Part shown: positions 45,206-56,150 of the stretch, piece by piece | Position numbering within the stretch: position 1 is the first letter of the stretch | How the letters are laid out: the number at the start of each line of letters is the position of its first letter | Origin: Tretioscincus oriximinensis | Lineage: Eukaryota > Chordata > Lepidosauria > Squamata > Gymnophthalmidae | Assembly (NCBI GenBank): GCA_022410635.1 | Contig: JAJVDF010000364.1 | Location: 1-64,000, forward strand | DNA length: 64,000 nt | Direction of reading: 5' to 3' | Position numbers and translations under genes: made by a program | The notes under the pieces: generated by a model | Database searches by the model: none | The model's input: the letters and a program-made list of their open reading frames with translations, nothing else | What the model was told of the DNA's origin: nothing

Positions 45206-46122
45206 TCATGGGAACTGTAATTTCCTCCAGGACACTCTCAAAACATACCCACCCCAGAAATAATGGACAAGGATATTGAAAATATGGACATGACCTGCTA
45301 AACATAAACATTTGGTAGTATCTTACCCAAAAGAATTGCTTCAAAGCCTTCTTTGCACATCATATACAATATTGTACACTAGATTGTATATAACTCTGGT
45401 CATCTCATGTTAGAAAAGCTAGGTTGAGTTCTCAAAAAATCAGTTTTAGAAGGAGGAGAGTGAAACCAAAGTTGCCCCTTAATTAGACTAATTTTTTTTA
45501 CTCATTTCCAAACTGGGTTTTCTGGCCAGGTTTTTCCTGTTGTACAATAGGATCAGGGCACACTATGAAAATCTGGAATTGGAACATTGGCCTGTTGAAA
45601 TTGCAATCAGAAAAGATAGTGATGCAACCAGGCTTGATATTTTTGAGAAGAGGACAAGCAAATTCAAAGGGGGTGGACATAGAATGGGTCCCTAGGGAAG
45701 GTGTCAGCTTGCAGAGACAGGTCAAATACCTCTAAAGACCAATTACAAGAAGTCTACAGCAAATGAGGACTTTGCCTTCTTCTGCTACTTGAAGTTGCTG
45801 TGTGACTTGCTATGTAAGGCAGCACACTGGATGATCCATTCTTATATTCATATATCAACAGACTAAAGCAAAAGAGGCCTTGGGGAAGTTTCCTAATGGT
45901 ACATTAATTAAGTTAGTTGATCTTACGCAGACAGCACCTTCTTCCCTGAGGATCAATTGCCATTCTGAGCAGCAGAATATAGTGAACTTCAGTGTATGAT
46001 GAAAGATGGTCATTAGGAAAAGGGAGGTGGCTATCTCTATTTGTAAATGCTGTAGGCCATGATTTCTTGGCCTTCCTTCCTGGCTCTCTTCATTCCTGAC
46101 CTAGTAATATCCTTGTCCTTGG
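45206..46122. other. Unassigned stretch
   Basis: No recognisable element. GATGATCCATTCTTATATTC near 45,832 is at most a worn LINE end. Confidence 0.35.
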
Positions 46123-46307
46123 CACTGTCCCCACTGAGCCTGATTCCAGCTTATATCTCAAGACAGAGCTTGGTCATCCACATGCCAGTGTAGCTTATGG
46201 CATGTCCCATTCGGGGCCTGCCATAGCCTACGCTAGCATATGAATGGCAGGTTCCAATCTTGAGGCATAGCCCAGAATATAGCTCAATGGGAACAGGGAC
46301 CTTGCTT
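46123..46307. mobile_element. Foldback MITE family Y
   Basis: GGCACTGTCCCCACTGAGCC pairs with AGCTCAATGGGAACAGGGAC. The core GCCATAGCCTACGCTAGCAT is shared with 22.5 and 30.6 kb. Followed by a short (CT)n at 46,320. Confidence 0.75.
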
Positions 46308-46571
46308 TAAGTTGGCCTTCACTCTCTCTCTCTCTTGGCTTGTTAGCACTGGAGAATAATTAACTGCAAATCCAGTGAGATTTTTCATGCAGCTGCATGG
46401 TAAAAAGGTGCATTGTGTTCATTTGATCCCCTTATGGCAACAAAGTTCCAGTAATCACCTGTGAGGCATCATCCGCCTCAAACTATTCTCCCTGCCTCAG
46501 GCTTGAAAATCTGACGTGGGTGTGGGAGTGGGGAATAAAGTTTATCACTGAGGCTTTCCCAATAACCTTCA

Positions 46572-46745
46572 CTTCCAGAAGAGGTGGAGGTAGTTAGCAG
46601 CCTGNGTAGCTTTAAGACAGGTTGAGACGGGTTTGTGGAAGCCGAGGGTATCAATAGCTACTANGGTGGATCTCTTGACACTGCTTCTGAGATGGAGAAT
46701 AGGCAATATTCGTGAAGTACCATTTGCAAGGAGTGAAGGTTATTG
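46572..46745 (+). mobile_element. CR1 LINE fragment (diverged)
   Basis: TTCCAGAAGAGGTGGAGGTA, TAGCTTTAAGACAGGTTGAG and AAGTACCATTTGCAAGGAGT follow the CR1 3' order. The terminal repeats are lost. Confidence 0.65.
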
Positions 46746-46763
46746 GGAAGTGAGGGTTTTACA

Positions 46764-46960
46764 CAGGGTGCTGTGGTACAGTAATTAAGAGCCTTGGAGT
46801 TTGAGCAGAGATGCCAGAGTTTGAAGCTCTATGTCTGCTGTGGAGAGGGTAAGCGCCCCCTACTGGCCTCAGTTGTAGCCAACCTAACTATTTGAAAGCA
46901 AGAAATTGCAGTTAGATAGATGGGACCATCATATGTTCCTGGGGCGCAAAGCAACAGAGA
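46764..46960 (+). mobile_element. tRNA-derived SINE, GTGGTACAG family
   Basis: GGTGCTGTGGTACAGTAATT then AAGAGCC (box A region), GAGTTTGAAGCTC (weak box B), GGTAAGCGCCCCCTACTGGC, and AAGCAAGAAATTGCAGTTAG. It shares its plan with 47,620 and, inverted, 21,240. Confidence 0.75.
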
Positions 46961-47619
46961 GCTTTTTTAAAAAATGGTTTTGTGCAAGTTTAGGCTTGTG
47001 CAATATCCAGGTGGCCAATGCTAGGGGGGCTTCTGGCCTCAAGCAACCGCAGAGGATCCCCCCCACACACACAAGTATCAGCAACCCTGGTGCCAACAGA
47101 GATTATTGNGTTGTCCTGCTATTCCTGCTGCTGGCCTTTGGCAGCAGTTTGAATTTCCCACATAAAATTTAAAATGCTATCAAAAGCCAGCAGCAGTGGC
47201 AGAACATTTGCAGGGATCTCCGTTGGCACCGGGCTGACTGATGCTTGGGGGGTGGATCTTGGTTCACTGGGAACCAGAAGACTCCCAAACATTGGCAACT
47301 TCTCCAGTCAAAAAAGCCCAGATAAAACAATGCTTTTGAATGAAAGAACAGAGTGGACTGATTGCAGGCTGGGTATAACCACCTTTCTCAGTTTATTTCA
47401 CCATTCACCATTGGCTGGAGAAGGTTTACATGACTGCATTGTCCCCTCCTAGCCCCCAAACATGCTCTGATTTGAATACAGGGAAATCTGATGACAGGGT
47501 GTCACTGAGATCCCAGCAAAGTCGGTGCTGAGAAAAAGGAAATTGCACTTGCTTCATTTCCTTAGGACTGAGTGACTCCATTTTAAATCACGTTTTTCCC
47601 CCTAGTGAAGATGGGAACC
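46961..47619. other. Unassigned stretch
   Basis: Higher GC than the neighbourhood. The short ORFs carry no domain. Confidence 0.35.
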
Positions 47620-47845
47620 TAGTTGAGGAGGCACAGTGGTACAGCTGTTAAGAGCCCTGGTGTTTCAGCAGAAATGACAGAGTTCAAAGTTCTTGTCAGC
47701 CGTGGAGAGGTAGGAGCGCCCCCAGCACTATACGGTCCTAGCACTAGCCAACCCAGATGTTTTGAAAGCAAGACATTGCAATTAGATAAATGGGAACCAT
47801 CACAACATGGTGGGAAAGATAGAAAAATAGCTTGTATGATCCCAA
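47620..47845 (+). mobile_element. tRNA-derived SINE, GTGGTACAG family
   Basis: GAGGCACAGTGGTACAGCTG then TTAAGAGCC (box A), AGAGTTCAAAGTTC (box B), GGTAGGAGCGCCCCCAGCAC, GAAAGCAAGACATTGCAATT. Its 3' tail runs into the polypyrimidine tract. Confidence 0.8.
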
Positions 47846-48002
47846 TTTTCTTCTTTCTTCTTCTTTCTTCTTCTTTCTTCTTCTTTCTTCTTATTTCTTC
47901 TTCTTTCTTCTTCTTTCTTCTTCTTTCTTCTTCTTTCTTCTTCTTTCTTCTTCTTTCTTCTTCTTTCTTCTTCTTTCTCTTCTTCTTTCTTCCTCTTCTT
48001 CC

Positions 48003-48041
<39 letters not shown>

Positions 48042-48055
48042 GCTGCTGCTGCTGT
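47846..48055. repeat. Polypyrimidine tract, (TTCTTTCTTC)n then (TTC)n(TGC)n
   Basis: About 140 bp of period-10 repeat, then period-9 CTTCTTCCT units, TTC triplets and TGC triplets. The C/T strand is almost pure over about 190 bp. Long ORFs on both strands (up to 161 codons) are repeat artefacts. It starts at the tail of a SINE. Confidence 0.95.
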
Positions 48056-50119
48056 TCCTTACTTGCTTGCTGGGAGTAATCATCGCAGGTTATTTCTGTT
48101 TGGTATGAAGTAGATTGGCCCACATTGTTTGCATCCTGCTGTTGGGTCCTGGTGCACTGATGTGTGAATGTGGTGAGTTAAGTCTTTTGTTCTGCACCAA
48201 GCTCTCCCCACCCACCTCCTGTTGTGATTGGTGCATACTCTGCATGTGACTGGGTAGAACAAGCTGTGTCTGGACTGGACACCCTAGCTTGCCATATTTA
48301 CACTTCTGGGATGGCTATGGATTGTTATTTCAGCAAGGATCACAAAATTAACCTTCATTGAGTTTCCATTGATCTTGCCAGTTTTCTAGGCCTTATGGCC
48401 CCATGCGTAGACTTTGTTCATTGGGTAGGGAATCTCTTATATCTTTTTCAATGGTTTCTCCTTCCCTATCAGAACCTCATTAACCGATCGTTTTTTAAAA
48501 AAAGGTATGTGGAGAAAGGCTGGTCTGAGTGATTAAAGTCTAAGGAGACTGAACTTTGTAAATATATATGTACTTTGTCATTTGTCTTAGGACTATTTGC
48601 TGAAGGGTGTGCTATGTTGTCAATAAATAAATGAGTCGGAGGAGTAAATCTCTTCGAGTAGCTTAACTTAACTACTTAAAGTAACATGGCATCCAGACAA
48701 GATCAAAAGCACTTAATTATTTTGGAAAAGGATTGGATGTGCCAGATGTAATCACAGTGCTCCTGATAAGGGTCTGAAGGCAGATCTAATATGCTGGATC
48801 TAAGCCTCAGCATGTGTCTATGCCCTCTCATTTTCAGTAGCTCTTTCCCAAAGCAATTTCCAGCATTTCTGAAATCTGTAAGCTAAGGGCTTTGGAGAAC
48901 AAACTTGGGAAGTTAGTTATTCAGAGTATTTACTTCTCTGTTGAATTACGGCTCTTTGCCCTATCTGACCTTCTTCCTCCCTTTGTCCCTGGCTGTTCTC
49001 CAGAGCAGGCATCCATCTATCAAGTTATCTTCGGGGTGGGGATGGGGGGTGCGATAGATCCTTCCTGTTGGAGAAGCAAAATATTTTTCAGAGAGAGTCA
49101 CCTAAGGTCATCCAGCTGTATAACAAAGCAAGGAGGTCTTTTCCACTGAACCTATACCGATAATGCTGTGAGATCAGGGCTTGGAAAACTATCGGTTTCA
49201 AATCTTTCACAGCAAGTTTTACATTTGTCCTTGGACTCTCTAGAGCAGACCGGATATACCTGTTTGCCAAAGATACTTCTGCATACAAAACCACCCTCAT
49301 GTGAATCGAGGAAATTGCTTTATTCCATAGTATTAAATATTGGGGGGCATTAGTTGTTGATACAGCAGTAAAGAATTTAGACAATGGCCATTCCATAATG
49401 TCAATAGAAGTAAATGAATAGCTCACTTGCAACAGGCTTATGATTTATTCTTGTCAATGGATGGCTTGCNTGATTGACTTTGAGCTTCTTGGGTTTTATT
49501 TTCCTCATCTTCATTTAAATCCAATTAAAGGCTGCACCCCTCTTGATTATTTGACAAATGGGATATAATTAAACTTGTATCCTTACTTCCTTGCAATGCT
49601 GGAATAATTTTGCTGAAAATTCCTGGAGAACAGAAAGTTACTGACGTTTGCCTCTTGCTAAGGCAAATTCCTAGAGAAAAGTCTGAACAGCATTTTGTAA
49701 TATTTGATCTCCTGGTGGAGCAGAACCGAAGGCACATACGTTTGCCTTACTGATAGGATCTTGAAGCAAACTCTTCTTCTTGGCATCGTTTAACATATCA
49801 AGATTTATAAAGGAAGATCTAGTTGTCCACATCTGTAGCAGACCCGCTGGTGGCTAATGAAGCTAATCAGCAGGTCAAGCTGCATCGACTACAGGATGTA
49901 CTGTGGCAGTTATATGTTGTCAAATAATCAAGGTTATCATAAGTAATAAAAGATGTGTGGGAGAGTTAAACATTCCAAGGTATAATGACCAATGACAGGA
50001 CTTGAAGTTTTGGCAGTCCCATAGAGAACAATGACAGGGCTTGAATTTTTAGCAATCTCCAGAAACCAATCATGCGGCTCGGAATTTTGACAGCCTCCAG
50101 GGACTAGAGTCCTGCGACC
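48056..50119. other. Unassigned 2-kb stretch
   Basis: No repeat, RNA or gene recognised. The ORFs (up to 114 codons) lack domains. CAATAAATAAATGAGT near 48,620 may be an old LINE tail. Confidence 0.35.
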
Positions 50120-50345
50120 AGTACTGGAAGGGAAATGAAAGAAAGAAAGGAAGAACAAAGGAAGGAATGGATGGAAGATGGAAGGGAAGGAAGATAAAGA
50201 AAAAAATAAAGAAGGAAAGGAAGACGGAAAGGAAAGAAAAATAGAAACAAAGAAGGAATGATACAAAAGAAGATGCAAGTGAAAGGGGGATGGGAGGGAG
50301 AAAGGGAGAGAGTGGGTGGAGGCATGGATGGGAGCAAGAGCAGGA
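50120..50345. repeat. Purine-rich (GAAA/GGAA) tract
   Basis: About 220 bp of imperfect GAAA, GGAA and GGGA units with few pyrimidines. The opposite strand gives serine/phenylalanine-rich artefact ORFs. Confidence 0.9.
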
Positions 50346-51165
50346 GGGGCTACAGCTCGTTGCATTACCATAACACAACAGGCTAATTCCACTAGTTATA
50401 AATATATATTGTGACACCCTAATAGTGGCAAAATTGTGACACCCCAATAGTGGTACCTCTTGTTTCTCTCAGTCTGCTCTACCAAAAATATTTTTGTACA
50501 ATAGGTGCATACCCAATTCATCCTGGCTCTGGAAGTCTTTTTATACCCAGACCCCCATTCTCATAATCAGCTCAAGTGTTGTTGACATACTTCTGTCTCA
50601 AAAGGTAAAGAAAAGAGCCTGGGCATGTAGGTATGGAGATTTCAAGAAGCTCATGAATCAGGTGTTACTTCTGTGCAAGAGCTGAACACTTCCCTGTCCT
50701 AAATCAGTTGAGCAACTCTGAAAGTTGCTGCAGATGACTCACTTCTAGGAAAATTTCTTGGCATCAAGTGAGAGGGTGCCAGGTGGTACATGTTGCTTGG
50801 CCCAAGCATTGCTAGAAATGCTTGGGAAATAACTTTAAAGCAATTTTTCATTGACAGCTTCTTGGCATCACGCACACATTGAGAANGTGCCAATGGGAAA
50901 TGTTTTTGCCATGAGCTGAATGCACAGGAACATGAAATCTGAATGGATTTCACTCAAAAACTCAGCTGCANGTCTAGCTTATCATGTCCTATGGCCTCAG
51001 ATGGAAGCCAGTCAGCCCTTGGAGATCTTCCAATTTAAAATAAATTCCGGATTTAAGCAGGTTGTCTGGAGGGAGCCTAGCAGTTATTCTAAGTCTAAGG
51101 TTCCTGTGTTTACTAGGAGAAGACGTGGAAATTAGGCACATGATGCAAACTGAGGGCAATCCATA
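50346..51165. other. Unassigned stretch
   Basis: Nothing recognised beyond a small direct repeat: TTGTGACACCCTAATAGTGG at 50,409 and a near copy TTGTGACACCCCAATAGTGG at 50,434. Confidence 0.35.
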
Positions 51166-51575
51166 ATTTAAAAACAATTGCGGATTTTGTTGGCAAAAAG
51201 AGGGGACATACCTTTCTTAGAATCCATGTGGAGCTGGCATAAGGCTGAAGAGAAGAAGCTGCGAGACATAACTGTGTATGTGCAACCACCTGTGATGCTG
51301 CACTTCTATTGGCTGACNACTTCTCACACTAACATCTCCCTTCAACAGTGCACCATACAGCAGGGCAGAAGAGAGCTTTGCAATGGGGAATGGCACATTT
51401 TGCATGCTACCGGAAAAGATCGGCAACAGAAGATTCCTCTCCTATTGCAGAGTTTTCTGGATGCATGGCAAAGCCTAGCAAAAGCTCCGTTGGATCGTGG
51501 GGAGGAACGTGGAGAATTTTGAAACATCCTGGAAACAACTAGGTAAGAAAACATGGTGTGCATGCACCCTTAGTG
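51166..51575. mobile_element. Family Z element
   Basis: GCGGATTTTGTTGGCAAAAA then GAGGGGACATACCTTT, TTCTATTGGCTGAC, and an end GTGTGCATGCACCCTTA. The same order is seen at 40,437-41,100 and 52,578-52,905. Confidence 0.6.
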
Positions 51576-52577
51576 AGTATCCTGTGGAGTAGGTAAAACA
51601 ATTCAGATATTTGGGCAAATATGATGTCAGTATTTCCTGGAATACTCATAAATATACTAAAATACACTTCTTATAAGCAGAAGTAAGACTTTGCTACGTA
51701 CACTCACCTCTGTTATCCTACCTTTAGCAACACTAAAACACTTAATCACATTCCTTATCTATGTTTATTTTTGTTTGAAATCCAGCACCTCATTCATTTT
51801 TAAAATTGAGTTATTAATGACATGGCATCTCTAGCCAAAACCTATTAGTAATATAATTACTATAATTAAATCATAGCTGAACTAATGACATGTTGGGCTC
51901 CTGTCATGCCTGTTGCTATTCTAATGTATTGCCTTTATTACTTTTAAAGTTACTTGGGTTACTGCAAATTGACTTGGCAGTTGAAACAGAAGTATTTCCC
52001 AGGAAGCATAATGTGCATTTTTGATGAATAACTAGTTACTAAATATGGAAAAAAACCGAGGTTATTTTATAATTACCTCTGAAATGATGAAAGTTCTATA
52101 AGAATAATTTTACATTCCTCAAAGGGCTGAAAAGAAAAATCCCGATTATGCCTTTGCAATGCCTTAAAATAGGAAAACCAGATAAAACCTTTTCTGCCTT
52201 AACTGCAAAGAGCTTTGGGAGCGAGGAGACAAGGAATCACGCGCAGATGTAAAGCTGTAAAAGAAAGGAACTGGTTGTTCAGGAAGGAAGAGGTGGGTTA
52301 TCACATGCTCTGTGACGGCCCCAACTATTCTTTGGAATGCTTTGTAGACCTTGTGATTAGCAATTGAGAATTGGGGGCTCAGAAGTATCCTGTGACTTTG
52401 AACGTGATTTCAGCTCCACAGAAATTTCCTTTTGTGGAATCTCTCAATTTAATCCAGTGCCTGGACTATCATAAAGTCTTGCATAGTCAATTCAATGTGT
52501 TTATTTTGTATAACATTTTCTATACCTTCTTCTAAAGAATCCAAGATAGTCCCTGTGTTCCACAAATACTGTGATTC
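51576..52577. other. Repeat-poor AT-rich block
   Basis: 51,780-52,200 has many ATTAATGA and TAATTA-like motifs and no repeat similarity in the window. It could be conserved non-coding DNA. No exon evidence. Confidence 0.3.
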
Positions 52578-52905
52578 ACTATGTCCACACAGAGTGGATA
52601 AGCCAGTGAAATCTGTAGTCTATAGGCAATTCCAGATTTCACTGGGAAAAAGAGGGGACATACCTTTATTTGTAGTTGCACAGAGCTGGTGAGAGNTTGC
52701 CGAGAAGAATGCAGAAGATTGAACTGTGCATGCCCGGCCAGCTGCAATCCTGCAGTCCTGCTGGCTGGCGTCTTCTCGTGCTGGTCATCTTGTTTCGGTG
52801 GAGTCAGACAACAGGGCTGCAAGGAGCTGACAATGGAGGACATAGAAATTTTGCTATGCGGATGGGAAAGATCTGTTGGAAACATGTGGACACACTCAAA
52901 GTGAG
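52578..52905. mobile_element. Family Z element
   Basis: CTATGTCCACACAGAGTGGA at the left and AACATGTGGACACACTC at the right are inverted. The core has TTTCACTGGGAAAAAGAGGG and TCCTGCTGGCTGGCGTCTTC, as in 40,437-41,100. Confidence 0.65.
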
Positions 52906-52949
52906 CAGTATTGCTGCAAACCTCCTCATTTTCAGACACTATTTATGTT

Positions 52950-53030
52950 TGTAATATGTTTTATGTTCTGTTTTATTGTTGTTACTTGCCCTGGGAACTT
53001 TGGGTAGAATGGATAAATAAATAAATAGTA
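52950..53030 (+). mobile_element. LINE/SINE 3' tail
   Basis: TTTTATTGTTGTTACTTGCC, CTGGGAACTTTGGGTAGAAT and (AAAT)n-like end. Tail only. Confidence 0.45.
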
Positions 53031-53179
53031 ATATCTGAATATATAAATAATTATACATAAATAGATAGTTACCCTCATAAATAATTATTTTTGCCTGTTG
53101 CTGTCTTTCCAGCCTCACAGTCAATTAACTATCAATCTGCCTGACCAGCAGCACATATGAAAATGACCTAGATATATTG

Positions 53180-54122
53180 GTAGATTTCAGACAAAGCAGT
53201 TGCAAAAAAGGCAAACACAGTCCTGAGGCGTATTAAGAGGAGCATAGAATCTAAATCATATGANCTAGTTATTTCTCTGTACTCTACCTGGTCAGGCCAC
53301 ANATAGAGTACTGTGTTGAATTCTGGACCCCAATTTAAAAAGGACATTAATAAACTAGAACAAAGAACAGGTACAAAGATGGTTAGTGGTCTGGAAAGCA
53401 TGTCCCCCATGCCATGAAGAACAGTTGAAAAATCTAAGGATATTTAGCAAACAAAAGAGAAGACAACAAGGTCACCTGATACTTATCGACACATATCTGA
53501 GTGACTGTCATAGAACAGAGGGATCAGTTTTGTTCTCATTCGCACATGGAAGTATTAGAAGCAATGGCATGAAACTGCAAGGAAGTAGATACAGATTAGA
53601 CATCAGTAAAAACCAGTGGTGGCTGGTGCAAAGTTAGGAAAGTGGCTGGATGGAGGCACATTCAAGCACTTATCGGTCTCTCTCTCAGTCTGCAAGTTGA
53701 ATGTCAATACAAAATGGCACCTCTATGTAAAGTGAGAGAGACTGTAGCCCCTCCTAGGCAGCCCTCCCATTGGTTCTGAGATTGGCGACCCCTTTTGTCA
53801 ATTAAAAAAGCTGCCTGGAGCTTTTTGATTTGTTGGCAGTTCCTCTATGAAAGGAGATTTTATAATTGATTTTAATCTCTGAGTGTTCGCCGAACCCCAC
53901 AAACACAGTGGCCAGCCACCACTGACAAAAACTCTCTGATAATAAGGATGGTCAACCATTGGAATAGATTGCCACAGGAGGTGGGGAGCTCTCCTTCACT
54001 GGAAGTCTTTAAACAGAGGCTGCGCAATCATTTATCTGGGATGGTTTAGTAAATCCTTCATNGAACAGGGGATTTACCTTATGACCTGGGAGGTCCCTTC
54101 TAACTCTTTAATAATTCCATGT
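53180..54122 (+). mobile_element. L3/CR1-like LINE 3' end split by a hAT
   Basis: Degraded reading frame with TTTAAAAAGGACATTAATAA and AGAACAGGTACAAAGATGGT. After the insertion come GAATAGATTGCCACAGGAGG, TCACTGGAAGTCTTTAAACA and GACCTGGGAGGTCCCTTCTA, which are hallmarks of L3/CR1 3' ends. Many stops. Older than the ACATAAGAAG CR1 copies. Confidence 0.75.
53614..53924. mobile_element. hAT-like MITE inside the L3/CR1 copy
   Basis: The ends CAGTGGTGGCTGGTG and GGCCAGCCACCACTG are inverted repeats. The flanking octamers GTAAAAAC and ACAAAAAC agree at six of eight bases, as for an aged hAT duplication. 311 bp, no transposase. Confidence 0.75.
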
Positions 54123-55042
54123 TCTGCCTTCCTGAAAGAGTTACATGTTGAGGGATCCTCATTTCTTATTATCCCTGATATGCTATTGTTATTTGTTATA
54201 ACTAATATGTGGAGGCTAAAATTTGACCCTTTCCACACTCCACCTTATTCTGGCAGCAATCCAAGCTCTGTTCACCCATATGTTAGTTCTTCTGAGTTCA
54301 GGGTGCGAGTTCATTATTGTAACTATAATTTTCACATAGTTTTAAGAGGCGGTGGAAACCGTGGAGTTGCTATTTGGCAGAGTGATTATATATAGTTAAA
54401 AGTTTTCTTATGGGAGTGATTATTTATTGAGAGATGATAATTATAAGCAGAAAAATATTTCAAGTGAGCAATTCAAATCAAACGTTCCTGTTGCTATTAT
54501 TAACAGAAATTCAAACAAATATGCATGGACTTGCCCAAATTTTGAAGCCATGATGATGTGGAAATGGCCGGTTTCCTAAATAATGTCTTTAAAACCATAC
54601 CTAGGGATCCCTATGAAATGCAGTGTCAATCAGCATGCTCAGCTTCATTACTATGAACTGAAGGGGAAAATGATGAGGAGGGCAAAGTTAGTGGTCCCAC
54701 CTGAACTCTAGGATAGAGGTTTGGACCTTTAATGGGTGTGAAAAAGTTATTTTCACCTCCAGTGCAGAAGCCATTGGAAACAGCATCTGGTGAAAAGTTC
54801 TCTCTTCTATAGCCAAAGCGCTCTCCTGGAGTTTAGGTAGGGACCTAAAGCAAAACAGATGTCCATTACTGGCTGTATCCAGGCAGAGTTTATAATTCGT
54901 TTGAAGGTAACCTCATCAGGTTGTTATATAAACTGGCAGATTTGAGGTTTTATAGCCAATGATCCAGATTATCAGGGAAAACCAATGGTCAAGTCGCTTG
55001 ATATGGTTATTGTGAAAAAACCTGTATTGTGTTGATAACTCA
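54123..55042. other. Unassigned stretch
   Basis: Nothing recognised. Confidence 0.4.
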
Positions 55043-55211
55043 TAGGCTGACCAGATGACCCCTTTTGGGGTGGGGGTGGTTGAAAACCCATTTTTGGGGT
55101 GCCTCCCATTTTTTTCTGAGGTAATGTTTTTCAAAAAAACTTTTTGTTTTTTATTTTTTTCCTCAAAAAAACCCGGGAGGCACCCCAAAAAGGGGTCATC
55201 TAGTCAGACTA
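55043..55211. mobile_element. Foldback MITE, GGCTGACCAG family
   Basis: TAGGCTGACCAGATGACCCC ... GGGGTCATCTAGTCAGACTA. Inner TTTTTTCTGAGG and CCTCAAAAAAA arms. The right arm lacks the TGGGTTTTCAACC part present in other copies. Confidence 0.85.
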
Positions 55212-55350
55212 TTCTGGTGGAAAATTGAGAGGGTGAGAGGAGAAGAAATCTGTTATAGACAGTAAACTACTCTAGCATTTAGGGAGGGAGGCTACTGTAC
55301 TTCCTCTTGAAATCCAGCAAACAAAATGGCTGCTGGGAGAATGAGTCACA

Positions 55351-55474
55351 TAACCTGAGCAGATTACCCCTTTTTTCTTGGGGGGGGGGACGACGACTGG
55401 TTTTGGGCTGTCTACCCCACACTCTTGGAAGGGCGTGCCATTTCCCCATTTTTTGCTGAGACTTTTTTTAAAAA

Positions 55475-55573
<99 letters not shown>

Positions 55574-55985
55574 AGAGTGCCATTGACTTCCCCATTTTTT
55601 ATAGGCAACAATTACTTGCATAACATGACTTTTCATGGCACATCTGGGAATAAAATCTGATTTGAGTTTTGTAACATCTGTGCAATCCCTTTGGAGCATA
55701 GCAGAGGAACCCAGTAATGTTGGTGACTCTGTATTGCTATGAGTCAAAATAGGGTGTTGGTACATGGTGAACTGGTTATTAATTCACTGCACCACCACTA
55801 GGGGGCTCTGGCAACTGGGGCCAGTTCCTAAAGCCACCCTCCCCTCAGTAAAAAATAAAAAAAATGCAAATTTCTCACACACTTCAAAAAATTCTCACAC
55901 ACTTTAATAATTCTCATGGACGTTAAAAAATTCTCATATGCGTTGCAGATTTCTCAGGTGGGGATTTCGGTGGCGTATGCCACTC
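55351..55985 (+). mobile_element. Long hAT-like element, right end lost
   Basis: The degenerate start CTGAGCAGATTACCCC, CATTTCCCCATTTTTTGCTG, and later CACTAGGGGGCTCTGGCAAC and TCTCACACACTTCAAAA parallel 13,020-13,536. An (ATT)n tract and about 210 bp of unmatched sequence (55,573-55,785) sit in the middle. The end after GCATATGCC is gone. Confidence 0.65.
55476..55572. repeat. (ATT)n microsatellite, about 32 units
   Basis: An uninterrupted ATT run inside the hAT-like element. It gives poly-Tyr and poly-Asn artefact ORFs. Confidence 0.97.
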
Positions 55986-55989
55986 TGAA

Positions 55990-56150
55990 TCCCTTAAATA
56001 GGTGAGGAAAGTGGGGTATAAGAACCCAGTTTTTCTTTTTCTTCCCCACTTCCAGACTCTGTTTTAAAATGATAGTTTTTTACTCTTATAATTATTCTTA
56101 ACCGCCCTGAGACTCTTGGGTATAGGGTGGAATATAAGCATAAATAAATA
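55990..56150 (+). mobile_element. SINE and LINE tail fragments
   Basis: GGTGAGGAAAGTGGGGTATA then AGAACCCAGTTTTTC equals the tail of the GGCACAGATAGCTCAG SINE. It is followed by CCGCCCTGAGACTCTTGGGT and a TAAATAAATA end. Confidence 0.5.

Noticed and set aside
47619..48108. Long ORFs with KKKEEERRR or serine/phenylalanine runs
   Set aside because: Translations of a polypyrimidine microsatellite on both strands.
48056..50119. Search for host exons in this repeat-poor part
   Set aside because: No ORF with domain resemblance or matching splice pattern could be supported by eye.
50070..50447. 125-codon and 151-codon minus-strand ORFs
   Set aside because: Driven by the purine-rich tract; low-complexity serine/phenylalanine/proline sequence.
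55378..55765. Poly-tyrosine and poly-asparagine ORFs
   Set aside because: Translations of the (ATT)n repeat.
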